Assembly (NCBI RefSeq): GCF_900113765.1
Contig: NZ_FOQO01000004.1
Location: 186,001-250,000, forward strand
Length of the DNA stretch: 64,000 nucleotides
Direction: 5' to 3'
Origin: Parapedobacter indicus
GTDB taxonomy: Bacteria > Bacteroidota > Bacteroidia > Sphingobacteriales > Sphingobacteriaceae
Part shown: one piece after another, positions 17,948 to 26,261 of the stretch
Layout: the number at the start of each line of letters is the position of its first letter
How positions within the stretch are numbered: position 1 is the stretch's first letter
Notes under the pieces: model-generated
Databases searched by the model: none
Told to the model about the DNA's origin: nothing
What the model saw: the letters and a program-made list of their open reading frames with translations, nothing else
Position numbers and translations under genes: made by a program

Positions 17948-19286
17948 TCAACCACGAAACATATTGCGGTAACATTGTTACGGCATAATAGGGCAGGTTA
18001 AGCAAAAAATAGGGCTTTTTATTAGGAGTTACCGCGTTTTCTAACCTGAACTCACCTCCATAAATGCGTATGGCAAAGGGATGGTCCGCTGCTTCCACAA
18101 ATTGATGCAATGACCGCAAACTACCGGTAGCTCCCGACTTAATTTCAATCGGTACAACCCATTTTTGGTAGGTATAAACCAAATCCACTTCTGCATTTGA
18201 CTGTGTCTTCTCTCTGACCCAGAACATGGGCTTATTATCCGTTTGCTGCTGCAAAGAAATTAACTCTTGGGTAACCAGATGGGGGATTATTGCGCCCCGA
18301 TATGCAGTATTGAGATCTGGCATCGCTAGCATTTCCGCCTGTATGCCCAGTGTATAATTGATAATTCCGGTATCCAGTAGCTGTAACCGGGGCGATTTCC
18401 TCAGGTCGGCCTGTAGCGGTGGTACCATATCTGTCGTGGGATAGAGAAGGCGGACAATCCGGGCGGCATCAAGCGTACGAAAGGCCTCCCCAACTTCCCT
18501 CGATCGATAGTTGGAATTGCCGAAACCTTGGAACTTAACCCGTTCATCCACATACAAAGGTGCCGTATCCATTAAGTGTTTGATGACTTTACGCTCAGCG
18601 TCGCTGTTCGTGTATTTTTCAATATCATTCTTATAGGTACCCCAAATGCTCTCATAGACAGCTACCAGATCAGAAAGCTGGCGGTTGGCCCCATCAATTT
18701 TGACCACTTCGGGCATACCACCGATAATGGCGTATCGATGAAAACCCGATATCAGTGGCAGATGGGCTGCTGGTCTTACCGGTGCTTCTCGTAACGCTTC
18801 GAGTAAGATTGAGTTTCCAGTCGCATCCAAATACTCCTGAAAATTCAGTGGATGTAAATATAAAAACTCCACCCTTCCAACCGGGAAGCTTTTTACACGA
18901 TGCATGGCAAATTCGAGCAGCGAACCAGCGCTTATCACATGAAGTTGGGGAAGATCTTCATAAAAATAACGCAATAATTGTATCGCCCTAGGGCTTTCTT
19001 GTATTTCATCGATGAAAAGCAACGTCTTCTCTATTCCAGATGACGGGATACTGTGCACCAACAACAAAGACTCCACGATGGTCTGTACGTCATCAAAATC
19101 ATCAAAAAAGCGACGATCCGTCGGCTTTTCCAAATTCAAATTAATTACATATTGATAAGTTTTAGCAAAATCCCTGACCAGTGTTGTTTTACCCACCTGT
19201 CTAGCTCCCCGTATAATGAGCGGCTTTCTATTGTCGCTGGACTTCCAGCGCGAAAGTTGATCTAATATGCTTCTCCTAAATGCCAT
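17913..19286 (-). CDS. AAA_14/DUF4143 ATPase
   Basis: A 457-residue protein starting at MAFRRSILDQL. Walker A is GARQVGKT (27-34), Walker B FIDEIQESP, with an AGSLLEFA sensor-type motif and the C-terminal DUF4143 domain (LLDTGIINYTLGIQ, then the nuclease-fold signature VDLVYTYQKWVVPIEIKSG). The family is large, often strain-variable and of unproven role; DNA binding and a link to mobile or defence loci have been suggested. The frame extends 21 codons further upstream, but that part is made of the phased DNA repeats, so I regard it as non-coding. Confidence 0.88.
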   Translation of the reverse strand: MAFRRSILDQLSRWKSSDNRKPLIIRGARQVGKTTLVRDFAKTYQYVINLNLEKPTDRRFFDDFDDVQTIVESLLLVHSIPSSGIEKTLLFIDEIQESPRAIQLLRYFYEDLPQLHVISAGSLLEFAMHRVKSFPVGRVEFLYLHPLNFQEYLDATGNSILLEALREAPVRPAAHLPLISGFHRYAIIGGMPEVVKIDGANRQLSDLVAVYESIWGTYKNDIEKYTNSDAERKVIKHLMDTAPLYVDERVKFQGFGNSNYRSREVGEAFRTLDAARIVRLLYPTTDMVPPLQADLRKSPRLQLLDTGIINYTLGIQAEMLAMPDLNTAYRGAIIPHLVTQELISLQQQTDNKPMFWVREKTQSNAEVDLVYTYQKWVVPIEIKSGATGSLRSLHQFVEAADHPFAIRIYGGEFRLENAVTPNKKPYFLLNLPYYAVTMLPQYVSWLINQPYTHSSAR

Positions 19287-19295
19287 CCACTTTAA

Positions 19296-19382
19296 ATTGT
19301 AACAAAACAAGGGCAAATATCCATATTTATTGTAACAAAACAAGGTCAAATTTTATAAAATATTGTAACAAAACAAGGGCAA
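19296..19382. repeat. Three phased direct repeats, 33-bp period, upstream of DUF4143 gene
   Basis: Three copies of a 21-bp unit that opens ATTGTAACAAAACAAGG, starting at 19296, 19329 and 19362, so the spacing is exactly 33 bp (three DNA turns). The copies differ at one base (GGG or GGT); the 12-bp spacers are AT-rich and unrelated. The nearest copy lies 9 bp before the start codon of the ATPase, which suggests an operator array or a promoter-overlapping regulatory element. Confidence 0.9.
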
Positions 19383-19403
19383 TTAGCAACATGCGTTATC
19401 CGC

Positions 19404-20084
19404 TTAGATAATGATCGCGTCCATGCGTGCACCGAGTTCTATTAAGTACCCGCTGATATCATCGACAAATGCTTCCGGCCCACATACATAGAACCGTTGA
19501 TCAAAATCACCGATGACCTTTACCAGGAAATCGCAGTCTATTCTTTTTTCGCCGAAACCGATTACGCCTTCCTTACTGAAAAAATTGGCGTAATTTTTAC
19601 CCAGCATCTGGGTCAGCTCTTCGTGCAGAATCACATCGTTGTGGTAGTGATTGGAATAGAACAATCCGATGTTTCGCATATTGCCGCTGTAGAATAAAGC
19701 CCGGAAGATCGCTATGAACGGAGTAATACCGGTACCGCCTGCGATAAAAATACCGGGGCCTTTATAATCAATGGTTCCAAATACGTCTTTCATCCGTATC
19801 GAAGTTCCTGCATTCAGCTTGCCCAATTGTTGAGTGACGCCATTATGGTCGTCATAGATTTTTATAATAAACTCAAGGTAGTCCCACGAATTAAGCGAAG
19901 TAAAACTAAAATTGCGCCATTCGTCCTCCCAGCCCGGCGCATTAACCGCTAAACGCGTGGAGTGTCCGGGTATGTACGAAAAATTGGCAGGCTTTTCCAA
20001 CACAAAACGTTTTACGTTATGCGTCACGTAACTGGTATCTAAAATCTTTACGTCGTAAATGTCGGTAACGATGTTGGTAGTCAT
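19404..20084 (-). CDS. Ferredoxin-NADP reductase-type flavoprotein
   Basis: A 226-residue FAD/NAD(P)H oxidoreductase of the ferredoxin reductase fold. RNFSFTS (near residue 78) is the FAD-binding R-x-Y/F-S motif, GIFIAGGTGITPF is the nucleotide-binding loop, and YVCGPEAFVDD is the conserved C-terminal NAD(P)H region. There is no iron-sulphur or flavodoxin domain, so it probably passes electrons to a separate partner. It is divergent from a Crp-like regulator 112 bp away, which may control it. Confidence 0.88.
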   Translation of the reverse strand: MTTNIVTDIYDVKILDTSYVTHNVKRFVLEKPANFSYIPGHSTRLAVNAPGWEDEWRNFSFTSLNSWDYLEFIIKIYDDHNGVTQQLGKLNAGTSIRMKDVFGTIDYKGPGIFIAGGTGITPFIAIFRALFYSGNMRNIGLFYSNHYHNDVILHEELTQMLGKNYANFFSKEGVIGFGEKRIDCDFLVKVIGDFDQRFYVCGPEAFVDDISGYLIELGARMDAIII

Positions 20085-20131
20085 TCTATTTATTCGCTTA
20101 GCTTAACTTTTTTAGTTCCGCAAACTACGAC

Positions 20132-20139
20132 TAAATTTG
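20132..20139 (+). promoter_or_regulatory. Bacteroidota -7 promoter element TAAATTTG
   Basis: Exact match to TAnnTTTG, located 58 bp before the start I assign to the Crp-like gene. A T-rich stretch lies at the -33 position, though without a perfect TTTG. Transcription from here would begin downstream of the alternative TTG codon at 20137, which supports the later ATG start. Confidence 0.5.
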
Positions 20140-20196
20140 GAAAACAGAACGATAAAGTGGCGGAAATCCGGCAAAAAAGGCCATATTTACAAGTCG

Positions 20197-20763
20197 ATGG
20201 AACGATATACGTTTTTCAAACAATTCCATGATATCCCGTTAACGGATTATCACCTGTTGACCGATCGCTTTCAGACGCGGTCGTTTAAAAAAGGGGATTT
20301 CATCACCGTACCCGGACAGATCCAACGGGAACTTTACTTTGTAAAAAGCGGCGTGCAGATGGCGTACTTTGAAACGGGTGACAAACTGTACACGCTGTCC
20401 TTCACCTACTTCCCGTTTCTATGCGCAATTGCCGAATCATTTTCGTTCCAGGTACCTTCGAAATATCATTTAGTCTGTCTGACGGACAGCGAACTGGACT
20501 ACATTACCTACGCCGATCTGCAAAAATTAGTAGATCGTTCCCAACAACTCGAACGGCTTTTCAGGCGCATGACCGAGGCCATGTTTGCCGGCATGATCGA
20601 TCTGCATATCGAACTACGCGCGATGACGATCGAAGAGCGATACAAAAAGTTTTGCCGGAAAAGTCCACACCTGCTGCAACTCGTGCCGCATAAATACATT
20701 GCCTCCTACCTGGGTATCGACCCAACGAACTTCAGTAAGCTGTTTAACAACGTAACCTTCTGA
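20197..20763 (+). CDS. Crp/Fnr-family transcriptional regulator
   Basis: A 188-residue regulator. The N-terminal cyclic-nucleotide-binding-type beta-roll is visible (FQTRSFKKGDFITVPGQ, LYFVKSGVQMAYFE) and a C-terminal helix-turn-helix closes the protein (HKYIASYLGIDPTNFSKLF). I choose ATG 20197 because a good -7 element overlaps the upstream TTG alternative. Such short Bacteroidota Crp-like proteins usually regulate a neighbouring gene; here that is the alpha/beta hydrolase 51 bp downstream and perhaps the divergent flavoprotein. Confidence 0.85.
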   Translation: MERYTFFKQFHDIPLTDYHLLTDRFQTRSFKKGDFITVPGQIQRELYFVKSGVQMAYFETGDKLYTLSFTYFPFLCAIAESFSFQVPSKYHLVCLTDSELDYITYADLQKLVDRSQQLERLFRRMTEAMFAGMIDLHIELRAMTIEERYKKFCRKSPHLLQLVPHKYIASYLGIDPTNFSKLFNNVTF

Positions 20764-20782
20764 TCTTGGTGTACACCAAGAT
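20763..20782. promoter_or_regulatory. Perfect 20-bp palindrome, candidate operator
   Basis: Arm ATCTTGGTGT is followed directly by its reverse complement with no loop, starting on the last base of the Crp-like gene's stop codon. A loop-free perfect palindrome fits a dimeric regulator site better than a terminator. A TTTG at 20782-20785 at its edge could be the -33 element of the hydrolase promoter, with GACCTTTG 16 bp on as a weak -7. Confidence 0.6.
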
Positions 20783-20814
20783 TTGTTTACCCGGTAGTTT
20801 GGACCTTTGTGACC

Positions 20815-21615
20815 ATGAAAACACAAAGAAATTACGCCGATATCAATGGATTGCAGTTGTATTACGAAATACAGGGCGAAGGAAAGCCGCTGCTCTTTCT
20901 ACCCGGAGCACTTTCGGGAATCGATACCGCATTCGGAAAATTAATCCCCCTACTCGCAACGGACCGACAGATCATTGCCGTTGAGTTTCAGGGATACGGA
21001 CACACCGCAGACCTCCCCGAGCGCCCGCTCTCCTATGAGGCGTTTACGGACGACATAATTGAATTATTGCATGTGCTGAATATCTCCCAAACCGACATTT
21101 TTGGGTATAGCACGGGTGCTGGTGTGGCGCTGCAGGTTGCCATCTGCCGACCAGACCTTGTCCGCAAACTCATACTGGCCTCGTGCAGCTACCAAACCAG
21201 CGGGCGACATCCCGATCTCCAAACCTTGTTCAGCCCCGAATTTATGGAACAAGCCCTGAAAGGCTCGCCGTATGAGGCGGAATACTTACGCACGGCTCCA
21301 AACCCCGAAAATTGGTCAAAACAACTCGCTAAAGTACGGGCCTTTGAAGGGCAAGTGCAGGATTGGCCAGCCGATGAAATCCAGCAGATCAAAGCACCCG
21401 CCCTGGTTATCGCCGGCGACGCCGACATCATCCAACCGGAACACACCGTTGCGCTGTATCGATTACTCGGCGGCGGGAGTTTAGGGGAACTGTCCATGCC
21501 TGCTTCCCAACTGGCCATCCTGCCGGGCACCATGCATACGGCGTTGACCCAACAAACCGATTTATTGATGGCTATGATCCCCAGATTCCTGGAAAGCACC
21601 GACGAGGCGCCGTAA
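20815..21615 (+). CDS. Alpha/beta-fold hydrolase
   Basis: A 266-residue alpha/beta hydrolase starting at ATG 20815; a GTG two codons earlier is less likely. The oxyanion region is LLFLPGALSG, the nucleophile elbow FGYSTGAG (Ser99), the acid probably Asp in VIAGDADIIQPEH, and the catalytic His lies in LPGTMHTAL. There is no signal peptide. The substrate is unknown; similar proteins are annotated as haloperoxidase or esterase-like. It is probably regulated by the upstream Crp-like protein. Confidence 0.88.
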   Translation: MKTQRNYADINGLQLYYEIQGEGKPLLFLPGALSGIDTAFGKLIPLLATDRQIIAVEFQGYGHTADLPERPLSYEAFTDDIIELLHVLNISQTDIFGYSTGAGVALQVAICRPDLVRKLILASCSYQTSGRHPDLQTLFSPEFMEQALKGSPYEAEYLRTAPNPENWSKQLAKVRAFEGQVQDWPADEIQQIKAPALVIAGDADIIQPEHTVALYRLLGGGSLGELSMPASQLAILPGTMHTALTQQTDLLMAMIPRFLESTDEAP

Positions 21616-21625
21616 CCAGCGATGA

Positions 21626-22126
21626 TCAACGCCGGCTTTCAAGTCGTTTCTCTACCACGGCTTCCCGTTTGCGCCAGGCGCGCAGTTGGGGCTCCTCGTA
21701 TACCGGCAGCCCCTCGTCATTCAGGAGGCCGAGCGACTTGGCTAGCTTACGGCTCAGCGCGGCCGAATCTCGATCTTTGTCGTCAAAGGCCTGCTGGTTC
21801 GATGCGATGGCCTTCTCTGCCGTGGCAATGGCCTGCTGGATCGTCTCGAGCTCGGCTTCGTACTTCTTTTGCTTGCGCAGAATGACCATCATTCGGCTAT
21901 AGGCATCTGCATTCAGGGGTTTACGTCGGACCAGGGCACGGTATATTTTCAATGCATCGGCAGATTTCCCTTCTTTTTCCAGCTGCCGTGCTTCATCCAT
22001 CCGGGTCTTACGAGCTATTTTCTGTTTGGCCATGGCGGATCGGAGTGCTTTGATTTCACTATTGGAAACAAGTAAGGGGTGGTTTGGTTTTCTTGTCCCA
22101 TTCACTTTGACCGGATCATTTGTCAT
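21626..22126 (-). CDS. Hypothetical helical/TPR-like protein
   Basis: A 166-residue cytoplasmic protein, Lys/Arg- and Ala-rich, with one recognisable TPR unit (LEKEGKSADALKIYRALVRRKPLNA) followed by a probable coiled coil (YEAELETIQQAIATAEKAI). I do not recognise a named family. It converges on the hydrolase 10 bp away and is divergent from the next membrane protein. Confidence 0.65.
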   Translation of the reverse strand: MTNDPVKVNGTRKPNHPLLVSNSEIKALRSAMAKQKIARKTRMDEARQLEKEGKSADALKIYRALVRRKPLNADAYSRMMVILRKQKKYEAELETIQQAIATAEKAIASNQQAFDDKDRDSAALSRKLAKSLGLLNDEGLPVYEEPQLRAWRKREAVVEKRLESRR

Positions 22127-22192
22127 GTACCTTGGTGGTTGAATAGTTGTACGTATATTTGGGCGGATAATGCCTTAGAACGAAGATAGTCA

Positions 22193-22741
22193 ATGAAAAG
22201 AGCCCTAACCTTAATTTTTATAGTAATACTGACCATTGCCTTGATTTATGCGCTGGTTCATTACGTCGGTGTACAGGGTTTGCCCTTTGCAATCAGTCTT
22301 AACTTTTTGTTAATGGGTTGCGTATTTGCGTTTACTGAAACGCTGAAAAGCCAACTTTCATCGCCTTATTTTCACGAAAAGGCATGGGAACGAGGGGGGA
22401 AAGTATATGAATCTGTCGGAATAAATCTGTACCGGAAATTACTCGTCGGGATCGGTTGGGAAAAACTACACAAACAAAGCAAGCCCGTCAGGAAAAATAT
22501 CGACGCGTTACGGTTCCTGCATTACAAAACGAAACAAGATGAGTTGGCACATCTGATTATTTTTATCATCGTCCTTGGATTTGGCATTTTTGTGGCATTT
22601 AAGTTTGGAGTAATCTACTCACTGTGGTTGTTTGTACTGAATATCTTACTTAATCTATATCCCATTTTACTTCAGCGGTTTAACCGACCCCGGCTCGAAC
22701 GGGCCATCCAAATCAGTCGTTCACGTTATGGCGAATGGTAA
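22193..22741 (+). CDS. Membrane protein resembling the CrtO acyltransferase family
   Basis: A 182-residue integral membrane protein with hydrophobic segments near 5-25, 30-48 and a long pair at 120-160. The ending YPILLQRFNRPRLERAI, the GINLYRKLLVG segment and the FHEKAWERGGKVYE stretch recall glycosyl-diaponeurosporenoate acyltransferase (CrtO/PF18927-type) proteins, which end in a similar QRYNRxR motif. No carotenoid genes are nearby, so the substrate is open. It is a single gene, convergent with the following ATPase. Confidence 0.6.
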   Translation: MKRALTLIFIVILTIALIYALVHYVGVQGLPFAISLNFLLMGCVFAFTETLKSQLSSPYFHEKAWERGGKVYESVGINLYRKLLVGIGWEKLHKQSKPVRKNIDALRFLHYKTKQDELAHLIIFIIVLGFGIFVAFKFGVIYSLWLFVLNILLNLYPILLQRFNRPRLERAIQISRSRYGEW

Positions 22742-22769
22742 ACGCATGGGGTGTATCAGTAATTTTCAT

Positions 22770-23930
22770 TCATCTAGCATGCTTCCATCCCAGCACGTCG
22801 GTATTGCTCCGGGTCAGAGACCCCTCGCCGCCGTATATGAGGTGAGTATGCACGGTTGCTGGTTTGGCAACGTCCGAAAAAAGATTTAACCCTTTAAATA
22901 GCTCACTGGTCAACGTTTGGGTCGCTTTGATCTCGTAAGCATCAAAAGCCTCAGCAGTTTTGCGGAGTAAATCCACCTCTAGGCCGTTATGATCCTGCCA
23001 GAAATAATAATGGCGATGCTGGTATCGATGTTCGTTTATCTTCAAGAAGTTAGCAACCACGAGATTTTCAAAAATGTTTCCCTTTAGCCGGTTGGTTACG
23101 ATTTCAGACTTTTCGCGTATTTCAAGTAGGTAGCTGATCAATCCGGTATCATAAAAATAAAGCTTTGGGGTCTTGACCAGCCGCTTGTTGAAATTCTCAT
23201 GGTAGGGATACAACAGAAAAACAATATAACTACTTTCCAAGATCGATAACCATGCTTTGGCGGTAGGCTGAGAAATATTACATTCATTGGCGATGGCATT
23301 GAGATTCAGCAATTGCCCCGCACGTGCCGCACACAACCCCAGAAACGTCCGAAAACTTTGCGTATCACGTATATTAACCAGTTCTGTAACATCTTTTTCG
23401 ATATAAGTCCGGACATAGTTTTCATAAAAGTCGGCCGGGTCAATATCCCGGTGAAATACGGCAGGATAACAACCCCGGATACATGCCTCTGCATACGTAT
23501 CTGGTAATATCCCCGCGCTCCCCATCTCCTCGTGGTCCAACGGTAGCAAACGGAATAGAGCGACACGCCCGGCCAAGGTTTGCGTGATATTCTTCAGTAA
23601 ATGGAAGTTCTGTGAGCCCGACAAAATATATTGGCCCATTTCGCCGGATTCATCCACAGCAGTTTGTAAATAGGAAAAAAGCGCAGGCACACGCTGAACC
23701 TCATCAAGTATCGTTCGCCCCGGATACAGTTGTAGGAAACCATTAGGGTCGTCTTCCGCAAATGATCGGTTATCCGGGTCTTCCAAGGATACGTAGGTGT
23801 AATCCGGAAATAGCGATTTCAGTAAAGTGGTTTTGCCAGACTGGCGTGGGCCGGTGACCGCCAAAATGGGAAATTTACCTTCACGTTTTCTAATTTCTTC
23901 AGCCAAGCTCCGGGAGAATAATTTGGACAT
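22770..23930 (-). CDS. AAA_14/DUF4143 ATPase, second locus
   Basis: A 386-residue protein with Walker A GPRQSGKT (27-34), Walker B TILDEVQRVP, the sensor segment LSGSQNFHLL, a winged-helix part (LNAIANECNISQPTAKAWL) and the C-terminal DUF4143 nuclease-like domain (FWQDHNGLEVDLLR, YEIKATQT). It belongs to a different subgroup from the copy at 18-19 kb, so the two are not recent duplicates. The role is unproven. Like that copy it is preceded by a phased direct-repeat array. Confidence 0.88.
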   Translation of the reverse strand: MSKLFSRSLAEEIRKREGKFPILAVTGPRQSGKTTLLKSLFPDYTYVSLEDPDNRSFAEDDPNGFLQLYPGRTILDEVQRVPALFSYLQTAVDESGEMGQYILSGSQNFHLLKNITQTLAGRVALFRLLPLDHEEMGSAGILPDTYAEACIRGCYPAVFHRDIDPADFYENYVRTYIEKDVTELVNIRDTQSFRTFLGLCAARAGQLLNLNAIANECNISQPTAKAWLSILESSYIVFLLYPYHENFNKRLVKTPKLYFYDTGLISYLLEIREKSEIVTNRLKGNIFENLVVANFLKINEHRYQHRHYYFWQDHNGLEVDLLRKTAEAFDAYEIKATQTLTSELFKGLNLFSDVAKPATVHTHLIYGGEGSLTRSNTDVLGWKHAR

Positions 23931-23960
23931 AGCATTATCGTTATCAAATCAAATGTACAA

Positions 23961-24048
23961 AAACTTTGAAATATCTGAAGCTAAACTTTGAAATATTCAG
24001 AAATAAACTTTGAAATATATGAAGGTGAACTTTGAAATTTTCAGGTCG
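23961..24048. repeat. Four phased direct repeats, 22-bp period, upstream of DUF4143 gene
   Basis: Four copies of a unit opening AAACTTTGAAATAT, beginning at 23961, 23983, 24005 and 24027, so the period is exactly 22 bp (two DNA turns); the fourth copy starts GAAC. The second half of each unit varies. The array ends 30 bp before the ATPase start. The sequence is unrelated to the 33-bp array of the other DUF4143 gene, but position and helical phasing are alike. Confidence 0.9.
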
Positions 24049-24055
24049 GCAACGC

Positions 24056-24457
24056 CTAAACCACCAATCGGATATTGGAATGTTCGCCGATAATTTCCAA
24101 CAAAATATCCATATACGTTTGCCCTTCCCCACGTTCAAGTTCTTCGAGTTTCCTCCGCGCCCATTCGGGATTGAATGTTTCCGGCTGTTCCAACTTGGCC
24201 CGGTAAAACGCGATCATCGCAGCTACCCCCAGATCTTCTTTATTTTTCTCAAAGTGAAGCTATTTCAGACATATCGGTTCATTCCCACGAATAGCACCGT
24301 AACCACCATGCAGTACATCATTGAATGCGTCCAAGCTTGGTCCCAGGGTAAAGTCCGCTCCTTTCATAAATACCCGGTTCACTTCGTCATAAAACGAAGG
24401 GATGTCGTGAATGCGACTTCCGTCAAAAATCAGCTCTTTTATATCTTCTTTGGACAC
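24056..24457 (-). pseudogene. Barstar-like ribonuclease-inhibitor gene with premature stop
   Basis: Read through, the frame gives 133 codons of a barstar-related inhibitor: IHDIPSFYDEVNRVFM, LGPSLDAFNDVLHGGYGAI, then FEKNKEDLGVAAMIAFYR, and a C-terminus ending EHSNIRLVV. A TAG at 24260-24262 (codon 66) interrupts it, at a position where relatives typically carry Trp (TGG), so one base change would explain it. Downstream codons keep frame and sense, so the loss is recent. Either an inactive immunity gene or two fragments. No barnase-like toxin is seen beside it. Confidence 0.75.
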
Positions 24458-24541
24458 GCTTGCTTTTTCCGGTAAAGATAGCCAAAAAGCACCGCTGCCC
24501 CTTCAGCCGGTATGCCAACGGTATATCGATTGGCTCGTCTG

Positions 24542-25182
24542 CTATTTGTTGTTATGCTTTTCAACAGCTTCAACAATATCCTCCTTGATAAACTCCCAGT
24601 ATTTACCCCGTAGACATACCGGGTCAAATTCGTCGTCCGCCAACTCAAAATCCGTAAAGTTCTTTAAAATAAGTTCTCTATCATGTGTGTAGGGATAACG
24701 TTGTTGATGCAAGTCCAACATAGTTTGGATATCATGGTCAATCAATAGCTCATGCAAATCCCAAAAATCCTTTTTCCGTCCAACCCGTTGGACTACATCG
24801 ATCTTCATCGCGATGATCTCTTCGATCGTAGTCAATCGAATTGCATCTACTAATAACGCAGGTTGTATGAACAAATCCGTATAAAAGACATCCAGTTTGA
24901 TGGCATGTCCCTTATCAATACCGATGGTGTATGACTTTCCCATTGCCGGATTGAGGCCAGAAGAATGATCGTGAAAGGGAAATGTATTGTCTATAAATTC
25001 ATCAATCTTTTTAAAATCAATACTACCATAGGGCACATCCGTGAATAAGTCAATGTCCACAGATACACGATGTCCGATCTGAAGACTCAACGCAGTAACC
25101 GAAACGGCTCGAATACAGACGAACGCATCAGCGCAATCAATGAATCTTTTAAAAGGTCAGTTACCGTATGGTAATAGAGCAT
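24542..25182 (-). pseudogene. AbiEii/MenT-type nucleotidyltransferase toxin gene, frameshifted
   Basis: From the downstream part, 182 residues match the AbiEii/AbiGii nucleotidyltransferase family: IGHRVSVDIDLFTD carries the D-x-D metal pair, and DVVQRVGRKKDFWDLHELL is the typical C-terminal block. The probable true start is ATG 25182 (MLYYHTVTDLLKDSL). The two parts are out of frame near 25097: where relatives read FRLVGGTALSLQ, this gene jumps from FR to TALSLQ, as if ten bases encoding the VGG loop were lost. That loop is the G-G/S motif of the fold, so the product would be inactive. It starts 14 bp after the HigA-like gene, its probable antitoxin. Confidence 0.75.
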
Positions 25183-25196
25183 GGTTAACCAGCTGA

Positions 25197-25688
25197 TTAA
25201 TTCGTTTTATGAATGGTATAAGGATGTCTGGTCTTGGACTCTTCCAACGCCAGTTTTATCTTCTCAGTGCTGTAAAAGCGAGTAATCTCCTTTTTGTCAT
25301 TTTCATTTCCACGCTCAAAGACACGTTGGATAACGGCACGGTATTGTCGCTGCCAATCTATCCGGTTGATATCGGTATCCCAAAAAAGTGATTTACTGAG
25401 GATGGATAAATCCGGAGTATGTTTAGTTTCTTGTTCTTTAGCCTTTTGGATATCGTAATAGGCTTGTAAGATTACCAAAGTACCTTCCTCTAAGCCAAGT
25501 TTACGTTCGATTTTCAACGCCAATGGCGTACTAAGTCCTCTTTTCCCCTTTGTTATCGCGTTAAACGTTTGGGGATGCTCAGCTAAGGACAAGGCAAAAG
25601 GGCGTTGCTTGATAGCACGCTTCTTTAGCTCTCTACCAAGGACGATCCCTGGATGAATCCCTTTGTATTTTTCGTAATAACTAACCAC
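25197..25688 (-). CDS. HigA-like HTH antitoxin/regulator paired with NTase toxin
   Basis: A 163-residue protein starting at GTG 25688. The N-terminal part resembles HigA/plasmid-maintenance antidote proteins (YKGIHPGIVLGRELKKRAI, then a helix-turn-helix with PQTFNAITKGKRGLSTPLA), followed by a ~80-residue C-terminal region found in genes that precede AbiEii-type nucleotidyltransferases. It would repress its own operon and neutralise the toxin. The small inverted repeat AAACA-TTTT-TGTTT lies just upstream of the start and could be its operator. The toxin partner is frameshifted. Confidence 0.75.
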   Translation of the reverse strand: MVSYYEKYKGIHPGIVLGRELKKRAIKQRPFALSLAEHPQTFNAITKGKRGLSTPLALKIERKLGLEEGTLVILQAYYDIQKAKEQETKHTPDLSILSKSLFWDTDINRIDWQRQYRAVIQRVFERGNENDKKEITRFYSTEKIKLALEESKTRHPYTIHKTN

Positions 25689-25752
25689 GATACAAATACA
25701 AACATTTTTGTTTACATAACGTAGTATGAAAGAAGCCGCTGATACAGACGTC

Positions 25753-26175
25753 TTATTCCTCCACGAACAGCGCAGGGTTCCAGACCACCTCCCACAAATG
25801 GCCATCAATATCCCGGAAGTAACCTGCATAACCACCATAAAACGTCTGTTGCGGCGGTTTGACGATGGCAGCTCCGGCTTTTGCCGCTTGGTCCATCACT
25901 TGATCCACTTCCGTCTTACTGTTCACGTTATGGCCAATGGTAAATGCACCGGGCGCGCCTCCGCCCGCAGGCAGGCCGGTGTCCGCGGCTATGCTTGCCC
26001 AAGGCCATAAGGCCAGTTGCAGGCCATCCTGCAACTGAAAGAACGCTACGGCACCATTTTCGTATTCGGTACCGATAATACCCTCGGTTGTCAAGCCGAG
26101 GCCGTCTTTGTAAAAGGAAACCGACCGCTCCAGATCGGCAACGCCTAATGTGAGTACAGAAATTCTTGGTTTCAT
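25753..26175 (-). CDS. VOC-family (glyoxalase/bleomycin-resistance fold) protein
   Basis: A 140-residue single-copy VOC protein with two beta-alpha-beta-beta-beta modules: VLTLGVADLERSVSFYKDGLGL opens the first and GYAGYFRDIDGHLWEVVWNP closes the second, the latter holding the conserved Asp-x-Asp-Gly-His and Glu. No partner gene reveals the substrate; homologues are generally annotated as glyoxalase-like. It stands alone among degraded genes. Confidence 0.88.
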   Translation of the reverse strand: MKPRISVLTLGVADLERSVSFYKDGLGLTTEGIIGTEYENGAVAFFQLQDGLQLALWPWASIAADTGLPAGGGAPGAFTIGHNVNSKTEVDQVMDQAAKAGAAIVKPPQQTFYGGYAGYFRDIDGHLWEVVWNPALFVEE

Positions 26176-26261
26176 CTGTTAAAATATTCGATTCAAAACG
26201 TCAGCGTATTATGTTACTAAAATAGCAAATATAGCGTACGGTCGGTGTGGTTTGGTTTCAT

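Noticed and set aside
19296..19382. Possible CRISPR array
   Set aside because: Three 21-bp repeats with 12-bp AT-rich spacers at fixed phase, adjacent to a start codon. Spacers are too short and no cas gene is present.
23961..24048. Possible CRISPR or replication iterons
   Set aside because: 22-bp units with no real spacers, no cas or rep gene nearby, and a position in front of an ATPase gene.
25689..25838. N-terminal extension of the HigA-like gene
   Set aside because: It would overlap the VOC gene and lacks HigA-family sequence; the family begins right after the GTG at 25688.
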